Shown one piece after another: positions 18,413 through 27,235 of a stretch of 61,440 bases of DNA. The stretch covers positions 1 to 61,440 of the forward strand of contig CATLGW010000012.1 in assembly GCA_949948715.1 (NCBI GenBank), given 5' to 3'. Origin of the DNA: an uncultured Lachnospiraceae bacterium (lineage in GTDB: Bacteria; Bacillota; Clostridia; Lachnospirales; Lachnospiraceae). The notes under the pieces were generated by a model. The model made no database searches and was not told where the DNA came from. It saw only the letters and a list, made by a program, of their open reading frames with translations. A program made the translations under genes and the position numbers. The stretch's first letter is position 1; every line of letters starts with the position of its first letter.

Positions 18413-19552
18413 CTACGAAGCCGGGAGCGTCACCTTAAATTCCACCCGCTCGTCCCCGCTGAAAGCCCTCAGGGTGCCCCCGTGCCGTTCCACGATCTGC
18501 CTGGCGATGGCCAGCCCCAGCCCGGCTCCTCCGCTTTGGGAGCTGCGGGAGGCATCCAGACGATAAAACTGCTCAAAGATGCGCTCCAGCTTCTCCTCCG
18601 GAATGGTGTCTCCGCGGTTTTCAAAACTGATCACCAGATTGTCCCCCTCCCTGCCAGCCGCAATGCGAATCTCGCTGTGGGGAAAGCTATAGTTCACGGC
18701 ATTTCTAAGAAGATTGTCAAACACCCGCTGAAGCTTGTCCACATCGCATTTTATCATGGTGTCCGGCGCTATCTCCAGGATACAGCGCAGATCCTTTTGC
18801 CCAAGCATGGGGCCAAATTCATAGACAAGCTGCTCCAACAGCCGCGTCAGATTCACACGGCTGTACTCCAACGGGATGTCCGACAGATTGAAACGGGTGA
18901 TCTCAAAGAATTCATTGATCAGCTCCTCCAGTCTCTCCGCCTTGTCCAGGGAGATGCCCAGATATTTCTCCCTGAGCTCCTCCGATATTTCCCTCTCGTC
19001 CTGCAGCAGAGTCAGATACCCGATGACGGAGGTAAGAGGTGTCTTCAGGTCGTGGGCCAGATAGACCACCAGATCGTTCTTCCGCCGTTCGGCCTCCTGG
19101 GCATCCAGCTTACGCCTGGTGAGAGTGTGCCTGATACTGTTTACCTTCCTCTCAATGGGAGCCAGCTCACGCGACAGCCTGATGTCCCCGGCGCTCTCCT
19201 CCATCAGCACGTCTATGCCCTGGTTGATCTCGTTAAAGTATCTGGTAAAACTCCCCAGATATGCCCAGAGCACAGCCAGAAACACAGCCAGTATGGCCAT
19301 GCAGAAGATGTATTCCACGTTTCCCCGTATATTGTCGTTATATGCCCACCAGGCCTTATTGTAATCCCGATAAATAAAGGTATCCAGAAACGCCACCACC
19401 CAGTTGGCAAAATGTCCCCAGAAAAAGAACCGATAGAGCATAATGATAAAAAGGACGGCGGCGAACATCATGAGAGCCGTCCGCAGAAAAATCCTGAATT
19501 TTAGGCGGGCATAGCCGTCGATCCCCTTCTTTTTCTTCTCCCTTCTAATCAA
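18413..19552 (-). CDS. vanS: VanS-type sensor histidine kinase
   Basis: Membrane kinase paired with VanR. Two membrane segments (~21-40 and ~81-100) flank a short ~40-residue extracytoplasmic loop; a HAMP-like linker, the phospho-acceptor His167 (YLAHDLKTPLTSV) and the ATPase boxes (NLLRNAVNYS, GGAGLGLAIARQIVERHGG) follow. The start is a TTG inside the last codons of vanR (8-bp overlap), so the pair is coupled. The small extracellular loop agrees with VanS proteins of VanG/VanC type. Confidence 0.9.
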   Translation of the reverse strand: MIRREKKKKGIDGYARLKFRIFLRTALMMFAAVLFIIMLYRFFFWGHFANWVVAFLDTFIYRDYNKAWWAYNDNIRGNVEYIFCMAILAVFLAVLWAYLGSFTRYFNEINQGIDVLMEESAGDIRLSRELAPIERKVNSIRHTLTRRKLDAQEAERRKNDLVVYLAHDLKTPLTSVIGYLTLLQDEREISEELREKYLGISLDKAERLEELINEFFEITRFNLSDIPLEYSRVNLTRLLEQLVYEFGPMLGQKDLRCILEIAPDTMIKCDVDKLQRVFDNLLRNAVNYSFPHSEIRIAAGREGDNLVISFENRGDTIPEEKLERIFEQFYRLDASRSSQSGGAGLGLAIARQIVERHGGTLRAFSGDERVEFKVTLPAS

Positions 19553-20237
19553 CGGTGTACCCCACTCCCCACACCGTCCTGATGAACTTCGGCTTTCTGG
19601 CGGGCTCCTTAAGCTTCTCTCTAAGCCTCCCTATATGAGCCATGACGGTGTTATTGCTGTCCAGATACTTCTCCCCCCACACCTGCTCGAAGAGCTCCTC
19701 GGAGGGAATCACCCTTCCTCTGTGCCCGCAGAGATACCACAGAAGGGAGAACTCTATGGGAGTCAGTCCGATCTCCTCCCCGTAGAGAAAGCATTTGTGG
19801 GTGTTTTTGTTGATCACCAGCCCCCTGATATCACACTCCTCCCGCTCTGAGGAAGCTCCTCCGGAATTGTACTGTGTATAACGCCGAAGCTGAGTCTTGA
19901 CTCTCGCCGCCACCTCCAGGGGATTGAAGGGCTTTGTGATATAGTCGTCGGCCCCGATAGTCAGCCCCAGGATCTTGTCCATATCCTCGTTTTTCGCCGT
20001 CAGCATAATGACGGGGTAAAAATACCTCTCCCGGATTTTCTTACAGATATCGAAGCCGCTCATATCCGGAAGCATCACATCCAGAATGGCCAGATCGAGC
20101 CTCCTCTGGGCCACACATTTTAGGGCCTCCTCGCCGTTATGGCATTTGTGCACCAAATAGCCGTCGTTCTTTAAGCAGACCTCCAGAAGATCCGCTATCT
20201 CCTTCTCGTCGTCCACAATCAAAATAGTTTCCTGCAT
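19545..20237 (-). CDS. vanR: VanR-type response regulator
   Basis: OmpR-family regulator of 230 residues. The receiver has Asp9/Asp10 and the phosphorylated Asp53 (AILDVMLPDMSG), switch Thr in VIMLTAKNE and Lys in YITKPFNP. The C-terminal winged helix has TPIEFSLLWYLCGHRGRVIPSEELFEQVW and TVWGVGYTVD. The start has GAGAGG upstream. It follows the DegV-fused kinase by 57 bases without an evident terminator, so read-through from the signalling genes is possible. Confidence 0.92.
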   Translation of the reverse strand: MQETILIVDDEKEIADLLEVCLKNDGYLVHKCHNGEEALKCVAQRRLDLAILDVMLPDMSGFDICKKIRERYFYPVIMLTAKNEDMDKILGLTIGADDYITKPFNPLEVAARVKTQLRRYTQYNSGGASSEREECDIRGLVINKNTHKCFLYGEEIGLTPIEFSLLWYLCGHRGRVIPSEELFEQVWGEKYLDSNNTVMAHIGRLREKLKEPARKPKFIRTVWGVGYTVD

Positions 20238-20294
20238 CCTGTACCTCTCCTATCCAAGCTAACGCCCCTGCCGCAGCCAGAAATTCTTCTCATT

Positions 20295-23021
20295 CTATTC
20301 CTTTCTCTTTCGGGCAAACATCAGACCGAAGATACCCACGCCGCAGTTGCTGGAAACCGTGGCGGAAGCCTTCTGCAGAATCACCCGCTCAAATTTCACA
20401 TACTTCTCCACCTCCGCCAAAATCTCGTCCAACTGGCGGATGCTGCAGCCCGCGTAGGTGAGAAACAACAGGCTGGTGTCGATCTGTCTGCTGTTGTGAA
20501 ACAGCGCCCGCACATATCTGCGGCCGGCCCACTGCACGCTGCCCATCTCTATCTTCCACACCTTCAGCCTGTTGCGGGACATATAGAGCACGGGGCGCAG
20601 TCCCAGCACACTGCAGACCGTGTGAACCGCTCCGCTCACCTTTTTGTTCCGGTGCAGGGTGGCGGTGTTCGGCACAAAGAAATTGGAGCACACGTTCTCC
20701 CTGCACTCCTCCAGAGCCTGGCAGATCTCCTCCACTTCCTTCCCCTCCTCCGCCAGAACCGCCGCATAGAGCACCATGATCCCATGCCCGCTGCTGATAT
20801 GTCCGGAGTCCACCACCGTCACATTGTCAAAGCTCTGGCTGGCCCGGAGGGCATAGGGATACGCGCCGCTCAAATCCGACGTGGCCGTAATATGGATCAC
20901 CTGCTCCGCCCGCTCCAGGGCATCGGCGAAAAAGTATTCATATTCCTCCGGCGGAGCCGTGGAGGAGTGGGCATAATTTCCCTCTGTGTTCAGATAATGC
21001 AAAAGGCCGTCGGAGGTGACCTCGGTCAGATCACAGAACCTTCCCTCCCTGGTGTGGACGTAACAGTACATCAGACTGATCTGCAGCCTGTCCAAAAGCT
21101 CCCGGGGCAGATCGCAGATACAGTCCGCCGTGATGGCCACCCTCCGCTTCCTGGCGCCCGCCACCTGACTGATCAGATTTTCCTCCTCCCCCTCCGTCTG
21201 CTGGTCCCCCGCCATATACTCGATCAGCTCCGGCGGCAAATATTTCATAAGCCCTGCCTCCAAAAGCGCGGCGTTGATAGGCTTGGCCAGATATCCGTCG
21301 AAGCCCATCTCCCGGTAGACCCCCTCCCCGTTGGTCATCACATTGGCCGTCAGCGCGATAATGGGGGTCTTCTGACAGTAGCCCCTGGCCTGGGTGCGGA
21401 CGGCCTTCATGGTTTCCTCCCCGTCCATCCCCGGCATCATATGGTCCATCAGAATCACATGATAGGAGCCCTCCGCCGTCTTTCTCAGACACTCCCTGCC
21501 GCTCTCGGCCATGTCCACCTTTACCTCCGTGCCCCGCAGCAGCTTCTTTACCACCATACGGTTCATATCGTTGTCGTCCACCACCAGAACCTTTGCGTCC
21601 GGTGCGATAAAGCTCTGTCTGTACCGGACCCGGTGGCCGGCCTGCTTCTGCGCCGCGAAATTGATAACCCCTATGGGTCTTGCGTTCACGATGCGCTGAC
21701 GCAGCTCTATGGTGAAGACCGATCCCTTGTGATACACGCTGTCCACAAAGATCCTGCCCCCCATCTTCTCCATGAGCTGCTTGGAGATGGTCAGCCCCAG
21801 GCCGGTTCCCTCTATATTTCGATTGCTCTTCTCATCCACCCGCTTGAAAGAGCTGAACAGATCGTTCAGGCTTTCCTTTCGGATGCCCACCCCAGTATCC
21901 TCCACAGAAATGCGCAGCATAATGGCGTCCGCCGCAACGCGCTCCCCCTTGGCGGACAGGGTGACGGAGCCGGTTTCCGTATATTTGATCGCATTGGTCA
22001 ACATATTCGTGACCACCTGCTTGATTCTCACCTCATCCCCGTAGAGCATGGAGGGAAGCTCCTGATCGATGGCCACCTTGAATTCCAGCTCCTTCTGATG
22101 GGCCCGAATCCAGATGAGATTCACCAGATCGCTGAACATGGCGCTGACCTCATACTGCACCGGCACAATGTCCATCTTTCCGGATTCCAGCTTTGACAGA
22201 TCCAAAATGTCGTTGATGGTAGTCAAAAGCATCTTGCTGGCATTCTGAATATTAACGGCGTTCTCCGCGATCTCCTCGGAGATATTTTCCCGCAGCGTCA
22301 TCTCGTTGAGGCCAATGATGGTGTTGATGGGAGTGCGGATCTCGTGGCTCATATTGGCAAAGAAATTGTCCTTGGAGCGGGCAAGCTGCTCGATCTCCTC
22401 CCGCCTCTGCTCCGCCAGCCTCTTTTCCTTCTCATAGGTTACGCTCTGGGCCTTCAGCAAAATGCCGATCAAGCCGCTCACCGTAAACAGGGTAATGCAG
22501 GAGTCCACCTGATTGTAATAGCGGTTTTCCACCGGCAGCACCAGCCCGGGAAAGCGGATGGCAGCCGCAAAGGTCCCCGCAAAGGAGAGAACGGAGATCG
22601 CCAGCGCAAGATAAAACTCCCTTCCCCGAAACAGCAAAAAGACATAGACCAGCCCCAGCACGAACCAGATGGGCATCCCGCTCTGCACGCCTCCGCTCAG
22701 GAAGAAAACCGGGGGAAACAGTATCACATTGGTCAGGAGGATCAAAACCCAGGAGGCTTTCCTGGGCCGGCGCTTTTGCACCGCTATCCACAGGGCCGCG
22801 CAGGATACCCCGCACATGGACAGAAGCCCCGGCATCACCGCGGAATCCGCGCCGATGAGTACCCGCCCCATACCGATGAGGGAGGCGATAAAGGCCGATG
22901 CCAGCACCATCCTTACCATCCTCTCCTGAAAATCCATCTGGCCGCCGAACAGGGTCTGCAGCAAATCTTTGATTCTTCTTATCATAACGGTATGCACCCA
23001 GCCTTTCCCACAGTCATACAA
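20295..23021 (-). CDS. Hybrid histidine kinase with receiver fused to a DegV domain
   Basis: 908 residues from a TTG start (an ATG at 22985 is an equally possible start; neither has a strong site). In order: about six membrane segments (~35-190, resembling 7TM/LytS-less sensor regions), a short coiled coil, kinase core with phospho-acceptor His226 (MSHEIRTPINTI), ATPase boxes (NMLTNAIKYTE, GTGLGLTISKQLMEKMGG), receiver with Asp526 (ILMDHMMPGMDG), then from ~626 to the end a complete DegV fold (VAITADCICDLPRELL, HSSTAPPEEY, ITATSDLSGAY, VVDSGHISSGHG). DegV proteins bind a fatty acid. A DegV output on a two-component receiver is unusual. No Hpt or DNA-binding domain is present. Confidence 0.85.
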   Translation of the reverse strand: MYDCGKGWVHTVMIRRIKDLLQTLFGGQMDFQERMVRMVLASAFIASLIGMGRVLIGADSAVMPGLLSMCGVSCAALWIAVQKRRPRKASWVLILLTNVILFPPVFFLSGGVQSGMPIWFVLGLVYVFLLFRGREFYLALAISVLSFAGTFAAAIRFPGLVLPVENRYYNQVDSCITLFTVSGLIGILLKAQSVTYEKEKRLAEQRREEIEQLARSKDNFFANMSHEIRTPINTIIGLNEMTLRENISEEIAENAVNIQNASKMLLTTINDILDLSKLESGKMDIVPVQYEVSAMFSDLVNLIWIRAHQKELEFKVAIDQELPSMLYGDEVRIKQVVTNMLTNAIKYTETGSVTLSAKGERVAADAIMLRISVEDTGVGIRKESLNDLFSSFKRVDEKSNRNIEGTGLGLTISKQLMEKMGGRIFVDSVYHKGSVFTIELRQRIVNARPIGVINFAAQKQAGHRVRYRQSFIAPDAKVLVVDDNDMNRMVVKKLLRGTEVKVDMAESGRECLRKTAEGSYHVILMDHMMPGMDGEETMKAVRTQARGYCQKTPIIALTANVMTNGEGVYREMGFDGYLAKPINAALLEAGLMKYLPPELIEYMAGDQQTEGEEENLISQVAGARKRRVAITADCICDLPRELLDRLQISLMYCYVHTREGRFCDLTEVTSDGLLHYLNTEGNYAHSSTAPPEEYEYFFADALERAEQVIHITATSDLSGAYPYALRASQSFDNVTVVDSGHISSGHGIMVLYAAVLAEEGKEVEEICQALEECRENVCSNFFVPNTATLHRNKKVSGAVHTVCSVLGLRPVLYMSRNRLKVWKIEMGSVQWAGRRYVRALFHNSRQIDTSLLFLTYAGCSIRQLDEILAEVEKYVKFERVILQKASATVSSNCGVGIFGLMFARKRKE

Positions 23022-23038
23022 GCATCCCCATCAAAAGC

Positions 23039-25990
23039 CTATCCCAAGGGATGATTTTCCACCCAGATCCGCAGCAGCTCGGAGGCTCCCATAAAGTCAA
23101 AGTCGTCCACCCGGCTCTTAATCTGCTCCGCAAGCTGCCCCAGGTCTTCCTCCCGGCCCGGGGCATCACAGGACCTGACCGCCCTGAAATAGGGCAGAAC
23201 CTCATAGACGCCCTCCACCTCAAAGCTGTCCAGCTTCTTTGCCAGAGAAGCCAGGAGCTCTCCCAGGGAAATCTTTGCCGCTCCGGTCTCCTTCCCCTCC
23301 CCGGCATCCTCATTTTTTCCGGAGGCCCTGGAATCCGCGTCTTGATCCGGTTCCCCGTCCTTAAAGGCCTCCCCGTACCCTTCCGGATACAAAAAGTCGC
23401 TGTGCCCCAGGGCCTGCAGGAGCGCCTCATAGCGCTGGGTCAACGTCTCGTGATGCTCCAGAATATAATCCTCCCGGTTGCCCTTCCCCGCCATCTCCAG
23501 ATTCAGTGCCAGCTCCGCCAGCTCGTTGGCTCCGATCCCCTTGGAGTTGCTCTTGAGGGCGTGCACCGTGATCACATAATTCTTCCAGTCGTGCTCCTTA
23601 AAAAACTGCCCAAGCTGCTCTCTGCGCTTCATGCCCTCCTGATGATAGATCAGCATGATCTCCCGAAGCCCCTCCTCGTCGCCGCAGTAGGAGATGCCCT
23701 GACTGACATCGATTCCGGCTCTCTTAAGCTGCTCCATGGAATCTCCGGCAGAGTCGGGGTTCTCTAAAATTCCCCTTTCTCCGGGAACCGCCGCCTCTCC
23801 CTCCTGCTGCCCTTGCCCCTCCTCCCGGGGCTGTCCGGGTGCTTTAAGGCCGTCCGACTGCCGATTTCCCCCGAGGCCCTCCTCCGCAGGGCCGGAGGGC
23901 TTGCCGGTGGACTCCTCCTCCACAAGAATCTGCTTCTGTCCGGGAATATAACGTCTGAGCATCCTCTCCAAGACGCTGAGCTCGATGGGCTTCGCGATAA
24001 AGTCGTCAAACCCTTCGGCCAGAAACATTTCCCGGGCTCCTCCTATGGCGTTGGCCGTAAAGGCTATGACGGGAAGGGACTGAAAATAGGCTCCGGGCTT
24101 CTGACGTATCTTGTGAAGGGTCTCCACACCGTCCATCTCCGGCATCATATGATCCAAAAATACGCAGTCAAACTCCATGGAATCCAGCTTTTCCAGCGCC
24201 TCCAGCCCGCCCCCGGCCATAGTCACCTTAATCTGATAGGGCAGAAGCAGCCTCGCCATCACCTTCAGGTTCATGGCATTGTCGTCCACCACCAGAACCT
24301 TGGCCTGGGGAGCCACGAAACGATATCTGGCCCCCACATAGCGGTCGTCATTCTGCACCACCTTCTGCCCGTTAAAGACCGCCGCGATGGACAGCACTGT
24401 GAAGGGCTTGTAGATCCGCAGCATACAGCTCCCCGCCTGAGTCTCCTGGCCGTACTCCAAAATCAGCACCACCGTGATCTCCCGGGCAAGCTGCTCGAAG
24501 AAATGCCTGTCCTCACAATATTCCTCCCATCCCGTAAAGATATGGGTATATCTCTCAAATTCCAGCCGGCGCTTCAGCTCCTGTAGATTTCTGCAGTTTC
24601 TGAACAAAATGCCAAGCTGCTCCGACATATGGCTCAGACAGCTCTCATATCCTTCCCGCACCACGGAATAGTCATATTTCTCCAGATTAATGTAACAGGC
24701 CGCGCTGATATTCTTCTTGTTCTTGATGGATATGATGGGAGTCTCGTCCAAAACCTTCTGAGGGACGGTAAACTGAAACTCGCTTCCCACGCCCTGGGTG
24801 CTGTTCACAGAGATAAAGCCTCCCATGCTGCTCACCAGCGCCTGAGAGATGGCAAGGCCCAGGCCCACCCCTCCCGCCTCTCTGTTTCTCTTGGTGTTTA
24901 CCTGACTGAAACTGGTGAAGATCTTCTCCAGGTCCTCCCTGCCGATTCCGATGCCGGAGTCCCTGATGCTGACCGCCAGGTTGATGCCGTACTCCTCCCT
25001 TCTGCTTTTGATGCGCAGAATCACGCCGCCCTCCCTGGTAAACTTGAGGGCGTTCTCCAAAAGATTCATAACCGCCCGGCGAAACTTCTGCTCGTCCCCC
25101 AGCAGATTGCTGGGCAGGTCGGCGTCGCAGTCCACGATAAACTCCAGCCGTCTTCCGTTCTCCAGAGTCATGGCCATATTGATAATATCGGTGATGGTGG
25201 AGGTAATATTGTAGCTCTCCTCCGCCAAATCCATCTTTCCCCTTTCAAGCTCCGAGAAATCCAGGATATTGCTGACCGTGGACAGGAGATTGCGCCCGGC
25301 GGTCTGGATGTCTATCACATCCTTTCTCACGCTCAGGGGCAGTTCCTCCTGGAGAATGGCCTCGCTCATACCGCACACGGCGTTGATGGGAGTCCGGATC
25401 TCGTGGGATACGTTCACCATGAAATCGTCCTTGCTCTGCTCCGCCAGCTCCAGCTCCCGGATATTCTCAATCAGAAGCTCGCTGGTCTCCTTCTGGGTGC
25501 GTATGACGATGAGAGTGATCACCGACACTGTATATACGCTCAGAAGCTGTAATACGATACCGATAACGCCGTTGGCTGAATTTGTATTGATGGAGTGCAG
25601 CACAAGGCCGTGATAGAGAAAGATAAGCGTATAGAAGACCATTCCCAGGTAGATAATCTGGGGAATGCAGAAAATACCCAGCATGACAATGAGACAGGCT
25701 ATGGTGGAGAGCATAACGGACAGCTCCGAGACATGAATGGCATAGATTCCCAGGTTAATCCATGCCATTACCGCGATAAACCCGGCGCGGAAGCCATGCT
25801 CCCTGTACCTTCTCAAATGTATCAGCCATCCGGCCCCCAGCGTGGCAAACATGGCCTCCTTCATAAAAATCCCCCACCCCGACAGCATGGCCACGGCGAA
25901 CATGGCGGCTGTGTATATGGTGGTCAGCAGGAGCACGATGCGCTCCAGCTTCCTACAGGTCTTTTCATCCTTATATCGACTGTTGTCCAA
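23039..25990 (-). CDS. Hybrid histidine kinase with receiver and Hpt domain
   Basis: 983 residues, TTG start. Several membrane segments (~18-165), phospho-acceptor His196 (VSHEIRTPINAV), ATPase boxes (NLLENALKFTREGG, GVGLGLAISQALVSSMGG), a degenerate receiver-like segment (~425-545, lacking the acidic pocket), a true receiver with Asp613 (VFLDHMMPEMDG), a Pro/Glu/Gly-rich linker (~690-750) and an Hpt domain with His810 (VHALKSNSKGIGA). The ~100-residue C-terminal tail is unassigned. All elements of an internal phosphorelay are in one protein; the output partner is not evident but the HD-GYP receiver protein just upstream is the obvious candidate. Confidence 0.87.
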   Translation of the reverse strand: MDNSRYKDEKTCRKLERIVLLLTTIYTAAMFAVAMLSGWGIFMKEAMFATLGAGWLIHLRRYREHGFRAGFIAVMAWINLGIYAIHVSELSVMLSTIACLIVMLGIFCIPQIIYLGMVFYTLIFLYHGLVLHSINTNSANGVIGIVLQLLSVYTVSVITLIVIRTQKETSELLIENIRELELAEQSKDDFMVNVSHEIRTPINAVCGMSEAILQEELPLSVRKDVIDIQTAGRNLLSTVSNILDFSELERGKMDLAEESYNITSTITDIINMAMTLENGRRLEFIVDCDADLPSNLLGDEQKFRRAVMNLLENALKFTREGGVILRIKSRREEYGINLAVSIRDSGIGIGREDLEKIFTSFSQVNTKRNREAGGVGLGLAISQALVSSMGGFISVNSTQGVGSEFQFTVPQKVLDETPIISIKNKKNISAACYINLEKYDYSVVREGYESCLSHMSEQLGILFRNCRNLQELKRRLEFERYTHIFTGWEEYCEDRHFFEQLAREITVVLILEYGQETQAGSCMLRIYKPFTVLSIAAVFNGQKVVQNDDRYVGARYRFVAPQAKVLVVDDNAMNLKVMARLLLPYQIKVTMAGGGLEALEKLDSMEFDCVFLDHMMPEMDGVETLHKIRQKPGAYFQSLPVIAFTANAIGGAREMFLAEGFDDFIAKPIELSVLERMLRRYIPGQKQILVEEESTGKPSGPAEEGLGGNRQSDGLKAPGQPREEGQGQQEGEAAVPGERGILENPDSAGDSMEQLKRAGIDVSQGISYCGDEEGLREIMLIYHQEGMKRREQLGQFFKEHDWKNYVITVHALKSNSKGIGANELAELALNLEMAGKGNREDYILEHHETLTQRYEALLQALGHSDFLYPEGYGEAFKDGEPDQDADSRASGKNEDAGEGKETGAAKISLGELLASLAKKLDSFEVEGVYEVLPYFRAVRSCDAPGREEDLGQLAEQIKSRVDDFDFMGASELLRIWVENHPLG

Positions 25991-26073
25991 AGTCCTTACC
26001 GTCCCTTCGTATTAAGGCCTCGCCGCCGCTGCGGCACTTGTGTACCATGGTGACAGCCCCGCGGGCGAGGCGG

Positions 26074-27141
26074 TCAGCATATGCCCAGCATCTCCCTCAG
26101 CCGGGGCAGCATCTCCGTAAACACATCCAGAATCACGGGATCGAACTGGGAGCCCCTGCCCTCCATCATGATCTGCATAATCCGCTCTATCGGCCGGACA
26201 GGAGGCTTATACACCCGCTCCTCGTACAGGGCGTCAAACACATCAGCCACCGCCATAATCCGCGCCGACAGGGGAATATCGTCCCCTGCAAGGCCCGTGG
26301 GATACCCCGTCCCGTCCCAGCGCTCGTGATGGTGCACGGCGATGTCCTCCGCCATCCGCACATAGTCCTCGTCCTCCACATCCCCCAGGATCATCTTGAT
26401 AATCTTGCGGCAGTAGGTGGTATGTAACTTCATGGTTTCAAACTCCTCCGGGGTCAGCCTGCCGGGCTTTTGCAGCACGGAATCCGGAACCTTGATCTTC
26501 CCCACATCGTGAAGGGGAGCCGCCTTGCACAGATTCTGTATATACCTCTCCGTCAGCAGGTCGGGGAAAAGTCCTCTCCTGTGAAGCTCGTTCACGATCA
26601 TTTTCACATAGGCCTGGGTATTCTTCACATGCTTTCCGGTGCTGCCGTCCCGGCTCTCGATGAGATTGGCCATCCCCACAATGACGGACTCCTGAATCCT
26701 GCCAAGTCTCCTGGCGTCCCGGGTGATTTTGTCCGCCTGCTCCCGCACCACATTTTCCAGATTGTGGCGGTATCTGTCCAGCTCTATGGTCTTGCTCACA
26801 CGGCTTAACAGAACATCGGGCACGAAGGGCTTGCCCACGAAATCCATGGCCCCAAGCTGGAAGCATCTGACCTCCGTGCCCGTGGCATTGTCCGCCGTCA
26901 GGAAAATCACGGGAATGGAGGCGGTCTCCTCCCGCTCCCGCAGCTTCCCCATCACCTCAAATCCGTCCATCTGCGGCATATTGATGTCCAACAGAATCAG
27001 ATCCGGTCGGTTGTTCTCCAGATATCTCAGAGCCGCCGCGCCGCTGTTGCAGGCCGCGATGCGATACTGAGGCAGAAGAATCTTCTGTGCAAGCATCAAA
27101 TTGGTCTTATCGTCGTCCACAACCAGAATAACACTTTTCAT
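26074..27141 (-). CDS. Response regulator with HD-GYP phosphodiesterase domain
   Basis: 355 residues from an ATG with GGAGGGG upstream. The receiver (1-120) has Asp52 (LLDINMPQMDG) and the KPF switch; a coiled linker leads to an HD-GYP domain (~150-345) with HD at 211-212 (LHDVGKIKVPD) and the full HHERWDGTGYP signature. HD-GYP enzymes hydrolyse cyclic di-GMP or related dinucleotides. It is the first gene of a same-strand run with the two hybrid kinases, 83 bases before the next, so it probably receives phosphate from one of them. Confidence 0.9.
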   Translation of the reverse strand: MKSVILVVDDDKTNLMLAQKILLPQYRIAACNSGAAALRYLENNRPDLILLDINMPQMDGFEVMGKLREREETASIPVIFLTADNATGTEVRCFQLGAMDFVGKPFVPDVLLSRVSKTIELDRYRHNLENVVREQADKITRDARRLGRIQESVIVGMANLIESRDGSTGKHVKNTQAYVKMIVNELHRRGLFPDLLTERYIQNLCKAAPLHDVGKIKVPDSVLQKPGRLTPEEFETMKLHTTYCRKIIKMILGDVEDEDYVRMAEDIAVHHHERWDGTGYPTGLAGDDIPLSARIMAVADVFDALYEERVYKPPVRPIERIMQIMMEGRGSQFDPVILDVFTEMLPRLREMLGIC

Positions 27142-27235
27142 CGCTCCCCTCCTGCCTCCGACAGTCTGCCCCATTCTGTCACTTTTCCCTTATTTTACCA
27201 TAGGCCCTTCCCATAATGCAAGCTCCTTAAGACCG

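Noticed and set aside
20496..22196. A 566-codon plus-strand frame opposite the DegV-fused kinase
   Set aside because: Antisense shadow; no domain, and no ribosome binding site I would trust.
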